13,529 nt of DNA from JAFGKK01 sp964521085 (GTDB lineage Bacteria; Chloroflexota; Anaerolineae; Anaerolineales; RBG-16-64-43). Of this stretch, positions 6,717-12,789 are shown piece by piece; the stretch's first letter is position 1, and the number at the start of each line of letters is the position of its first letter. The notes beneath the pieces are model-generated. The model had not been told where the DNA came from. It was given only the letters and a program-made list of their open reading frames with translations, and did no database searches. A program made the translations under genes and the position numbers. The DNA is taken from the NCBI GenBank assembly GCA_964521085.1, contig CAZFPL010000086.1:1-13529 (forward strand). Reading direction: 5' to 3'.

Positions 6717-6745
6717 ATGGTAGCAGGAGTGGGAGGAAAAGTCAA
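6717..6745 (-). promoter_or_regulatory. Candidate sigma-70-type promoter for the nuo cluster
   Basis: On the minus strand TTGACT (6745-6740) and TACCAT (6722-6717) are separated by exactly 17 bp, and the spacer ends in TGC, giving an extended -10 element. A start site near 6710 would leave a leader of about 24 nt before the nuoA ATG. It matches the -35 consensus at 5 of 6 positions and the -10 at 4 of 6. Seen by eye, with no expression evidence. Confidence 0.45.
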
Positions 6746-6819
6746 AGGAAACGGAGTGCGGAGAAGCAGACGCGGGGTGAAAGCCGATATAATGGAAAGC
6801 GAAAGATCATACGAATAAG

Positions 6820-6942
6820 GTCATTCCGAGCCCGGCGGATTTCCAGGGCGAGGAATCGGTAACGGATGGTTCGAGGATAGGGTCGCCGGATAAGGACTTA
6901 CCGATTCCTCGCCTTCGAAAATCTCCGAAGGCTCGGAATGAC
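6820..6942. repeat. Family B dispersed repeat, copy B3 (nuoA/sppA spacer)
   Basis: A 123-bp element starts GTCATTCCGAG at 6820 and ends CTCGGAATGAC at 6942. The left module ends GAGGAATCGGTAAC and the right begins TTACCGATTCCTCG, so the modules are near-complete inverted copies around a centre of about 40 bp. The right module has an additional internal inverted pair, GCCTTCG and CGAAGGC (6911-6917 with 6926-6932). It lies in the spacer between the divergent nuoA and sppA genes, upstream of both coding regions, so it may be transcribed as part of the sppA leader. Confidence 0.78.
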
Positions 6943-6968
6943 AATGCACAAGATTGCATCCGGAGTAT

Positions 6969-7007
6969 GTCATCCTGAGGGACTTTCAGATCCCGAGGGA
7001 TCGGTAG
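6969..7007. repeat. Family B half element, copy B4, adjoining the sppA ribosome binding site
   Basis: A 39-bp module starting GTCATCCTGAGGG and ending GAGGGATCGGTAG, with an internal GGGA/TCCC inverted pair. It matches the left module of B1 (4275-4310) in end sequence, length and layout. No inverted partner is visible downstream; instead the sppA Shine-Dalgarno GGAGG begins 5 bp later. It is therefore a single half copy, or a truncated full copy, directly upstream of a gene. Confidence 0.65.
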
Positions 7008-7012
7008 CGAAT

Positions 7013-7017
7013 GGAGG
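7013..7017 (+). promoter_or_regulatory. Ribosome binding site that sets the sppA start at 7023
   Basis: GGAGG is followed by TAACC and the ATG at 7023. The in-frame ATG at 7011 overlaps this Shine-Dalgarno and has none of its own, so the start at 7023 is preferred; it removes four N-terminal residues. Confidence 0.75.
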
Positions 7018-7022
7018 TAACC

Positions 7023-8015
7023 ATGCAGACCAATCGATCTCCCTGGTGGGCGCTGGGCGGCGCGGCGTTCGGCTTCCTGCTGCCGTTCGTCGGATTCGCA
7101 TGCATTGCCATGGTGTGTGTGTTCAGCATGGCGGGAGTCAGCGCGATGACCGCACCGAGTACGACGGTCGAAAGCGCGCAGCACCTTTCCGGCCCGCTGA
7201 GCGGACCGGCCGTGGCGGTGATCGACATCAACGGGGAGATCGTCAGCGGTTCCTCCTCCTCGCTCGGAGTGAGTTCGCTGGCTTCCTCGGATGACATCAT
7301 CCCGCTCATTCATCGGGCGGCGTCGGATTCCGACATCCGGGCGATCCTCCTGCGGATCAACAGCCCGGGCGGATCGGTCGTCCCTTCCGACGAGATCTAC
7401 CACGCGCTCAAAGGGTCCGGCAAACCGATCGCCGTTCTGATGGGCGAGATGACCGCCTCCGGGGCGTATTACATCAGCATGGCGGCGCAGTACCTGATCG
7501 CCAACCCCAACACGCTTACCGGATCCATCGGCGTGATCAGTTCGTTCCCGGAAGCTTCGGAGTTGATGAAGAATCTGGGCGTAACCGTCTCGGTGATCAA
7601 GTCCGGGTCGGTCAAGGATATCGGCAGCATGTACCGGCCGATGACGGACGCGGAGAAAGCCGAATGGCAAAAGATGGTCAACGAGATTTATGAATCCTTC
7701 ATCCAGATCGTCGCCGAGGGACGGAATATGCCGGTGGACGAGGTGCGGAAACTCGCCGATGGAAGCATCTACACCGGCCGCCAGGCGCTTGCGCTTGGGC
7801 TGATCGACGCGCTGGGATACCAGGAGGATGCGGTCTCCAAGGCCGCCGAATTGGGCGGCATCACGGGCACACCGCGGGTGATCCTCCTCGCTCCGTCGAC
7901 CGGTTCGCTGATCTCGACGCTTCTCTCCGGCCGCTTCAGCCAGAGCCTGCTTCCCGAAAACTTCCTCGACGACCTTCTCGCGCCGAAGCTGGAATTTCGC
8001 TGGACGGGGGAGTGA
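7023..8015 (+). CDS. sppA: Signal peptide peptidase SppA-like S49 serine protease
   Basis: Membrane-anchored protease of family S49, which degrades leftover signal peptides and membrane peptides with a Ser-Lys dyad. The 330 residues match the short, single-domain (Bacillus-type) form rather than the doubled E. coli form. One N-terminal hydrophobic anchor lies at about 8-38. The catalytic domain follows: AVAVIDINGEI, LLRINSPGGSV (about 109-119), GEMTASGAYYIS with nucleophile Ser146, GSIGVI (167-172), and SVKDIGSMYRPMT with general-base Lys198. GRQALALGLIDALG is the usual C-terminal motif. The start is fixed by GGAGG at 7013. The gene is divergent from nuoA and is followed after 49 bp by a membrane methyltransferase gene. 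Function by family is secure; the physiological substrate is unknown. Confidence 0.93.
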   Translation: MQTNRSPWWALGGAAFGFLLPFVGFACIAMVCVFSMAGVSAMTAPSTTVESAQHLSGPLSGPAVAVIDINGEIVSGSSSSLGVSSLASSDDIIPLIHRAASDSDIRAILLRINSPGGSVVPSDEIYHALKGSGKPIAVLMGEMTASGAYYISMAAQYLIANPNTLTGSIGVISSFPEASELMKNLGVTVSVIKSGSVKDIGSMYRPMTDAEKAEWQKMVNEIYESFIQIVAEGRNMPVDEVRKLADGSIYTGRQALALGLIDALGYQEDAVSKAAELGGITGTPRVILLAPSTGSLISTLLSGRFSQSLLPENFLDDLLAPKLEFRWTGE

Positions 8016-8064
8016 GGGACGGAGAAAAAATCAACACGCAGGGACACTGACACTCAGCAAGAAA

Positions 8065-8649
8065 ATGGACATCATTTCGAAGGCCGCCTATTGGGGCGCG
8101 TTCATCCTGTGGGGATCGATCGAAATCGTCGGAGCGTTCACCCTGCGGCATAACGTCAAACGCCAGGATGCGTCGGATAAAGACCGAGGATCGATCATTT
8201 TCATCGTTCTCTGCCTGTGGGTGGGAACCTTCCTCGCCGGTGACTTTTCCCGATCCATCCCGCAAGCCAACCTTGGATGGGATGCGTCGGCGCTGCAATT
8301 TCTTGCCGCGATCGTGATCCTGGGCGGGATTATCTTCCGCCAGTATGCCATCCGCACCTTGGGCCGTTATTTCACGCAGGATGTCGCCGTGAGCGCGGGC
8401 CAGGAGATCGTCCAAACGGGACCCTACAAGCTTATCCGGCACCCGGCGTACACAGGAACACTTCTCTCGGTGACGGGTATCGCCCTGGGGATGAACAACG
8501 GGCTCAGCCTGGCCGCCGCCGCGGCGGGGTTCCTGGTCGGCCATCTCTACCGGATCCGCGTGGAAGAACCGGCGCTGATCGCGTCGGTGGGCAAACCGTA
8601 CGAGGATTATATGCGGCGCACCAAGCGCCTGATCCCGTTCATTTTTTAA
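8065..8649 (+). CDS. ICMT/PEMT-type membrane methyltransferase (copy 1)
   Basis: The 194-residue integral membrane protein has four to five hydrophobic segments (about 5-26, 42-60, 75-92, 128-160). It carries the SAM-binding signature of the isoprenylcysteine carboxyl methyltransferase / phospholipid methyltransferase superfamily: LGRYFTQDV (99-107), GPYKLIRHPAYTG with Arg125-His126-Pro127, then EEPAL (167-171), YEDYM and KRLIPFIF at the C-terminus. In characterised members this region binds S-adenosylmethionine. Bacteria generally lack prenylated CaaX proteins, so the acceptor may be a phospholipid, a quinone-like or isoprenoid compound, or another small lipophilic molecule; this is inference. 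The Shine-Dalgarno is weak (AAGAA). It is 49 bp after sppA and possibly co-transcribed with it. Two related genes lie at 11579 and 12125. Confidence 0.85.
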   Translation: MDIISKAAYWGAFILWGSIEIVGAFTLRHNVKRQDASDKDRGSIIFIVLCLWVGTFLAGDFSRSIPQANLGWDASALQFLAAIVILGGIIFRQYAIRTLGRYFTQDVAVSAGQEIVQTGPYKLIRHPAYTGTLLSVTGIALGMNNGLSLAAAAAGFLVGHLYRIRVEEPALIASVGKPYEDYMRRTKRLIPFIF

Positions 8650-8789
8650 TACGCGGATCAAGCAGGCGCCGCCCGTACCCGCGCGGGTGATCCATCCAGC
8701 GGTTTATCTGGCGAATGCAAGGCTTGCCGGTATTGGAACAGGCCGGCTTTCCGGATCGCCACACCCGGTCCGACAGCAGGTTCCGCATC

Positions 8790-9701
8790 ATGGCCGTCAA
8801 TCTTCAAAGGATCCTCAGCGGCAAACTCGGTGTCGGCCTGGCGAATATCCTCGGCCGGGTGCTTCCCCCACGCCTGGGATACGCGGCCGCGGATTTGATC
8901 GCGGATCGAATCGCCGCGTACCGGAATTCCGGAATGGTCCGGGGTGTGCGCGCCAACCAGTGGATCGTGCGCGGCGAATCGCTGCAGGGAGACGCCTTGG
9001 ACCGGGCCGTCCGCGAGACACTCCGTCATTCGGCCCGTTCCATCTTCGACCTGTACCGCTCCCTCCAACACCCGCAGGCGGTGCAGAAATCGATCGAAAT
9101 GGATCCGGCCGCCCGCCTGCTGTTCCAGCGTCCGGAATTCGACGATCGCGGCCTGGTGGTTGTCAGCTTGCACCTCGGGAACTTCGATCTCATTCTCCAT
9201 ACGTTGGCCATGCAAGGGATGAAGCCTCTGGTGCTCACCATCCCGGATCCTCAAGGGGGACGGCACGTGGAATATGAATCCCGCAAGAAGGCCGGGGCAA
9301 ACATGCTTCCGGTTTCCGTCGGCGCGCTCCGGCAGGCGCTCCGGCATCTCCAGCGGGGAGGATTTGTGGCAACCGGGATCGACCGGCCCATCCCCGAGCC
9401 GCGAATACGCCCGCGTTTTTTCGGCCGTCCCGCTTCCTTGCCCGTCCACTACATCTTCCTGGCGATTAAAGCGAAAGTACCCGTGATGGTGGTGGCCACG
9501 ATCCGTCAGCCGGACGGGAGACATTGTATTTTTTCATCCGGCCTGGTGGAAATGGACCCACATCCGGAAGAGGAAATGGAAACGCTGCGAAACGCTGAGA
9601 AAGTGCTGGGCGTGGCGGAGGAATTCATCCGCAGGGTGCCCGAGCAATGGTCGGTGTCTTTGCCGGTCTGGCCGGAGGCTCTGGAGAGCGTCCCCAATTA
9701 G
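8790..9701 (+). CDS. LpxL/HtrB/PatA-like lysophospholipid acyltransferase
   Basis: Membrane-associated acyltransferase of the LpxL/HtrB/PatA family (Pfam lip_A_acyltrans), which transfers an acyl chain to a lipid or glycolipid acceptor. With the ATG at 8790 it has 303 residues. The catalytic HX4D motif is HLGNFD (His128, Asp133), followed by a GARG-like region around YESRKKAGANMLPV, then GFVATGIDRP and FFGRPASLPVHYIFLAIKAKVPVMVV, the usual late motifs. An in-frame ATG exists at 8715, but its extra 25 residues (charged, Arg-rich, no membrane character) look non-genuine, while AGCAGG precedes 8790. In Gram-negatives the family makes lipid A; in actinobacteria PatA acylates phosphatidylinositol mannosides. 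The CDP-alcohol phosphatidyltransferase gene 36 bp downstream recalls the actinobacterial pairing, so a PatA-like role is plausible but unproven. Confidence 0.85.
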   Translation: MAVNLQRILSGKLGVGLANILGRVLPPRLGYAAADLIADRIAAYRNSGMVRGVRANQWIVRGESLQGDALDRAVRETLRHSARSIFDLYRSLQHPQAVQKSIEMDPAARLLFQRPEFDDRGLVVVSLHLGNFDLILHTLAMQGMKPLVLTIPDPQGGRHVEYESRKKAGANMLPVSVGALRQALRHLQRGGFVATGIDRPIPEPRIRPRFFGRPASLPVHYIFLAIKAKVPVMVVATIRQPDGRHCIFSSGLVEMDPHPEEEMETLRNAEKVLGVAEEFIRRVPEQWSVSLPVWPEALESVPN

Positions 9702-9737
9702 AATCGGAAGCCGCGGTACAATTGGCTCACCCACAAT

Positions 9738-10421
9738 ATGAGTGACATTCGCAACCACCAAAGGGTGAATGACATCCTCCTTGGTCCGTTGGAACGGCCC
9801 GTCCTGCAGTGGCTTGCCGTCCACCTGCCGGCCTGGGTAACCCCCGACCTTTGCACTTTCATCGGCGTGTTCGGCGCGCTCGGGATCATGGTCAGCTACG
9901 GACTGAGCAATCTCCATCCGGCCTTCCTGTGGCTGGCATCGCTGGGGTTCGTCCTCAATTGGCTCGGCGACAGCATGGATGGCACGCTGGCGCGGCGCCG
10001 GAATATCGAACGCCCGGTTTTCGGTTTCTTTGTGGACCATACGACGGATGCGGCCAGCCAGGTGATCATCTTCCTGGGGCTTGGATTATCGCCGTACGTC
10101 AGCTTCCACGTCGCCTGCCTGACCCTCATCGCCTACATGCTTCTTTCCGTGCTGGTGTACGTGCGCACCTGCGCGTCCGGCGAATTTAAAATTTCGTATG
10201 GCAAACTGGGGCCGACGGAGGTACGCGCGCTGGCAATCGGATTGAACACCGGCATGTTCTTTGGCGGAAAGCAGGAGATTCTGCTGGCAACCGGGACTTT
10301 CGGCCGCCTCACGCTTAATCCATACGACTTGATCGTGGCCGGGATTGCGCTGCTTTTGTTGATTTTCTTCATCGTCACCGCGGTGCAGGAATCCATACGA
10401 ATGGCAAAAGCCAACCGGTAG
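9738..10421 (+). CDS. CDP-alcohol phosphatidyltransferase family protein
   Basis: Integral membrane enzyme of the CDP-alcohol phosphotransferase family, which joins a CDP-linked lipid (CDP-diacylglycerol or similar) to an alcohol such as inositol phosphate, glycerol phosphate or serine. The 227 residues include the complete catalytic signature at 78-104: Asp78, Asp81-Gly82, Ala85-Arg86, Gly96, Asp100 and Asp104, which binds the divalent metals. Several hydrophobic helices surround it (about 38-55, 62-77, 107-122, 126-143, 195-217). The acceptor alcohol cannot be read from sequence. No Shine-Dalgarno precedes the ATG; TACAAT lies at 9717-9722, so a short-leader transcript is possible, though no -35 is visible. 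The partner is the acyltransferase upstream. A 12-bp perfect palindrome, TCCCCCGGGGGA, starts 4 bp after the stop codon. Confidence 0.9.
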   Translation: MSDIRNHQRVNDILLGPLERPVLQWLAVHLPAWVTPDLCTFIGVFGALGIMVSYGLSNLHPAFLWLASLGFVLNWLGDSMDGTLARRRNIERPVFGFFVDHTTDAASQVIIFLGLGLSPYVSFHVACLTLIAYMLLSVLVYVRTCASGEFKISYGKLGPTEVRALAIGLNTGMFFGGKQEILLATGTFGRLTLNPYDLIVAGIALLLLIFFIVTAVQESIRMAKANR

Positions 10422-10561
10422 CGATCCCCCGGGGGAATGCGAAACCGCTGCACGGTGAACCGGTATTCCCACCACGGTCGTGACACGTTTCCAATTCGAT
10501 TTGTGTTTTCTCCCGCCCGCACACGCCGCCTTAACAATCTCAATCTCGGTTTTCAGGATTG

Positions 10562-10610
10562 TTGGAACCATTCCAAGCAGATTCAGGATTTCCTGGAATC
10601 CGGGATCCCG
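10562..10610 (+). promoter_or_regulatory. Cluster of short palindromes in the leader of the methyltransferase gene
   Basis: The 232-bp gap 10422-10653 holds no convincing gene. It contains TTGGAA-CCA-TTCCAA (10562-10576, perfect 6-3-6), GGATT/AATCC (10586-10590 with 10597-10601) and the 10-bp palindrome CGGGATCCCG (10601-10610). TTCAGGATT occurs twice nearby. Their position 44-92 bp before the ATG at 10654 would suit an operator or a structured leader, but short palindromes also arise by chance. Confidence 0.25.
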
Positions 10611-10653
10611 CTGGCCGCGACGGATTGAATCCAGCATGATCAAGGAATGACAG

Positions 10654-11436
10654 ATGGACACCCCTGCTTCCGCATTCGATGAGTCGATCGACCGGTGGAT
10701 CGCGGAAAACGACCTGCCGTGGATGAAGTTAAAAACCGAGATCGGCCTGAACAACCTGAAGAAGCACCTGCCTGCAAAAAGCCTGCGCATCCTGGACGCC
10801 GGCGGCGGGAACGGCTACGATGCGTTCCCCCTTGCGCGGGACGGGCACCAAATCGACCTGGCGGATTATTCAGCGGAAATGCTGCGCGCCGCCCGGGAAG
10901 ATGCGCAGTATAAAGACCTGCAGGGAAAAATCCGGCTTCACCAAACGGATGTGATGGAGATCGACCGGATCTTCCCGCAACCGCAATTCGACGCGGTCGT
11001 CTGCCACAACGTTCTGCAGTTCGTCGGTGATGTGCCGAACCTGGTTTCCCGCCTGGCGAAAACCCTGCTCCCGGGGGGAATCCTGTCGCTGATCAGCGGC
11101 AACCGGTACACCATTCCGTATCGCGCGGCGTTCTACGCCAAAGACCTGGACGAAGCATTCGTAAAGATCAACGTCCGCGCATATCCCCACGCGTGGTTTA
11201 AGGCGACGGTCACAGAATATACGGCGGACGAAATCAAAGAAATGCTTCCAGGGACGGGATTGGCGTTCGAAGCCTATTACGGCATACGCTGCATTGTTGA
11301 TTACTGGGGCGACGACGAGACAAAAAAAAATCCCGACGTGCGGGCCAAACTCGAGAAGCTGGAATACGCGCTGACCGACAAATATCCGTATAATCTGCTG
11401 GCGCGGTGGTGGCAGATCATCGCGCGGAAAGGATGA
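10654..11436 (+). CDS. Class I SAM-dependent methyltransferase, CmoM-like
   Basis: Soluble Rossmann-fold methyltransferase, 260 residues. Motif I is LRILDAGGGNGYDAF (44-58), Asp71 in LADYSAEML is the likely ribose-binding acidic residue, TDV at 98-100 is the adenine-side motif, and FDAVVCHNVLQFVGD (112-126) is motif IV, with LLPGGILSLI after it. The fold signature and the C-terminus (YYGIRCIVDYWGD, LEKLEYAL, PYNLLARWWQIIARKG) resemble CmoM, the tRNA 5-carboxymethoxyuridine methyltransferase of E. coli, as I recall that sequence. Other small-molecule methyltransferases share this fold, so the substrate is open. A good AAGGA lies 7-8 nt before the ATG. A run of nine A at 11322-11330 lies in frame near codons 223-226. 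It stands alone, 232 bp after the phosphatidyltransferase gene and 142 bp before the next gene. Confidence 0.85.
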   Translation: MDTPASAFDESIDRWIAENDLPWMKLKTEIGLNNLKKHLPAKSLRILDAGGGNGYDAFPLARDGHQIDLADYSAEMLRAAREDAQYKDLQGKIRLHQTDVMEIDRIFPQPQFDAVVCHNVLQFVGDVPNLVSRLAKTLLPGGILSLISGNRYTIPYRAAFYAKDLDEAFVKINVRAYPHAWFKATVTEYTADEIKEMLPGTGLAFEAYYGIRCIVDYWGDDETKKNPDVRAKLEKLEYALTDKYPYNLLARWWQIIARKG

Positions 11437-11578
11437 CTCGCGCGATGCCGCCGGCATAAAATCCGGATGCGGTTCGCCCTGTTATACCGGATCACCCAAG
11501 CAAGTATAAGTCGATTTAATGATGACAGGCCGATACCCTTCGTTCTTCCCGGCGCGTCAGGCGAGGGTTCCGGGAATA

Positions 11579-12100
11579 ATGGTGAATACCATGTTAATTC
11601 TTAAAATCCTCCTTGCCATTGTTCTACTTCCGGTAACCGTCACGATTCTGATTCCGATCTGGATCCTCCGGTCGGCAGGACCTTGGCGGATCGGCTGGGG
11701 TCTGCCGTTTCCCGGATCGGTCCTTCCGGCCGTCGTCGGAATCCTCCTGATCGCGGTCGGCTTGTCTTTTCTGGCCGGCACCATCCGCCTGTTCGCCGCG
11801 ATCGGCAGGGGCACCCTCGCGCCGTGGCATCCTCCGCAGAGCCTGGTGATCGAGGGGCCGTACCGGTTCGTGCGCAATCCGATGATCACGGGCGTTCTCG
11901 GCGTTCTGCTCGGGGAGGCAAGTTTTTTCGGGTCTCTGCCGCTCTTCTATTGGTTTGTGTTCGCGGCCGCGCTCAACGCGGTCTACATTCGCCTGATCGA
12001 AGAACCGAGGCTCGAGCGCCGATTTGGAGAGCGGTACGCACTCTATAAGAAGAATGTCCCGCGCTGGATTCCGCGATATCCTTCATGGGACGGAAAGTAG
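11579..12100 (+). CDS. ICMT/PEMT-type membrane methyltransferase (copy 2)
   Basis: Integral membrane protein of the isoprenylcysteine carboxyl methyltransferase-like group, 173 residues from the ATG at 11579. Helices lie at about 5-30, 46-68, 101-117 and 118-140. The SAM signature is present in variant form: GPYRFVRNPMITG (Arg99-Asn100-Pro101, with Asn in place of the usual His), then IRLIEEPRLERRFGERYALYKKNVPRWIP with Glu141-Glu142. An in-frame ATG at 11519 would add 20 residues lacking membrane character and has no Shine-Dalgarno; ATG 11591 is a further alternative, preceded by GGTG. The C-terminus PRYPSWDGK differs from the PF(I/V)F ending of the other two copies, so this belongs to a different subgroup. 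It is 24 bp upstream of copy 3, probably co-transcribed. The substrate is unknown. Confidence 0.82.
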   Translation: MVNTMLILKILLAIVLLPVTVTILIPIWILRSAGPWRIGWGLPFPGSVLPAVVGILLIAVGLSFLAGTIRLFAAIGRGTLAPWHPPQSLVIEGPYRFVRNPMITGVLGVLLGEASFFGSLPLFYWFVFAAALNAVYIRLIEEPRLERRFGERYALYKKNVPRWIPRYPSWDGK

Positions 12101-12124
12101 AATCCGATCTCTCGAGGTTTCCCA

Positions 12125-12676
12125 ATGGTCAAATGGATCGTTTTTCTCGCGTTGTCCGCCGTCATCCTCTTTGTTTCCTGGAAGTCACTGCGCGTCCCGG
12201 GGTCCCACGGGTTCTACCGGTTCTTCGCCTGGGAAATCATCCTGGTCCTGGTATTCGTCAATCTGGATGTCTGGTTTCTCGATCCGCTTTCCTGGCATCA
12301 GTTGATATCATGGTTCCTGTTGATCGTGTGTGTCGTTCCGTTGATCTTCGGTGTCCGCTCGCTGGCCAGCCAGGGAAATCCTGCGGCGCAGCGTGAATCC
12401 GAACCGCAGCTGTTGGCGTTCGAAAAAACGACCACGTTGGTCACCACCGGAATCTACCGCTACATCCGCCACCCACTCTACAGTTCGCTTTTCTTTCTGT
12501 CATGGGGGGCTTTCTTCAAACTCCCGACGTGGTACGGTGCGCTCCTGGCGTTGGCGGCAACGGGCTTCCTGCTGGCCACGGCCAAGGCGGACGAAACCGA
12601 ATGCACCCGCTTCTTCGGCGCGGAATACGAAGCGTACATGAAGCAGTCGAAGCGGTTCATCCCGTTTGTATTCTGA
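12125..12676 (+). CDS. ICMT/PEMT-type membrane methyltransferase (copy 3)
   Basis: The 183-residue integral membrane protein has helices at about 3-18, 34-52, 57-76, 119-136 and 138-153. The signature GIYRYIRHPLYSS (Arg115-His116-Pro117) is followed by TAKADETECTRFFGAEYEAYMKQSKRFIPFVF, with Glu157 as the likely SAM-contacting acidic residue. The C-terminal half and the PFVF ending resemble copy 1 (8065-8649) more than copy 2, although the N-terminal halves differ. GAGG with 7-nt spacing precedes the ATG. The gene lies 24 bp after copy 2. The methyl acceptor is unknown; a lipophilic small molecule or lipid headgroup fits the fold and the lipid-gene neighbourhood. Confidence 0.84.
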   Translation: MVKWIVFLALSAVILFVSWKSLRVPGSHGFYRFFAWEIILVLVFVNLDVWFLDPLSWHQLISWFLLIVCVVPLIFGVRSLASQGNPAAQRESEPQLLAFEKTTTLVTTGIYRYIRHPLYSSLFFLSWGAFFKLPTWYGALLALAATGFLLATAKADETECTRFFGAEYEAYMKQSKRFIPFVF

Positions 12677-12723
12677 CAGATCGAGACGTCCCTCTTCCTC
12701 CGCCGGACATCCCGAAATCGATT

Positions 12724-12753
12724 TATAATGAGGAAGGTTCTTCCCATGGGGAA
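12724..12753 (+). promoter_or_regulatory. Candidate -10 element and overlapping inverted repeats
   Basis: TATAAT, a perfect -10 consensus, lies at 12724-12729, 61 bp before the ATG at 12790. No -35 match is found 16-18 bp upstream, so any promoter here would need an activator or another sigma factor. Right after it come two overlapping inverted repeats, GGAAG-GTT-CTTCC (12732-12744) and TTCCC-ATG-GGGAA (12741-12753), across the expected start site, which is where a repressor operator could be. Confidence 0.35.
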
Positions 12754-12789
12754 CGCAATTCCAAGACCAACTCTCAGGGAGGAGCAAAA

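Noticed and set aside
6788..6793. TATAAT on the plus strand as a promoter for sppA
   Set aside because: No -35 match is present at 16-18 bp and it lies about 230 bp before the start codon with two repeats between; a chance match is likely.
5169..6818. A 549-codon open frame on the plus strand opposite nuoH and nuoA
   Set aside because: Same reason: antisense to two well-supported genes, Arg/Gln/Glu/His-rich low-complexity translation, no recognisable domain.
4275..7007. Family B copies as a CRISPR array
   Set aside because: Copies are not regularly spaced, occur as inverted pairs with variable centres, and there is no cas gene.
6807..7670. A 287-codon minus-strand frame across the nuoA/sppA spacer and sppA
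   Set aside because: It reads through both family B elements and antisense to the sppA catalytic core; the translation is Arg/Asp/His-rich without motifs.
8677..8688. Palindrome ACCCGCGCGGGT between the first methyltransferase and the acyltransferase
   Set aside because: A 12-bp GC palindrome in a GC-rich genome is expected by chance; no second copy or promoter context supports an operator.
10437..10628. A 63-codon open frame in the gap before the CmoM-like gene
   Set aside because: No proper Shine-Dalgarno spacing, no recognisable composition or motif, and it spans the palindrome cluster. Too weak to call.
11505..11510. TATAAG before methyltransferase copy 2 as a -10 element
   Set aside because: The hexamer upstream at the right distance (TTATAC) shares only two positions with the -35 consensus; not enough to call.
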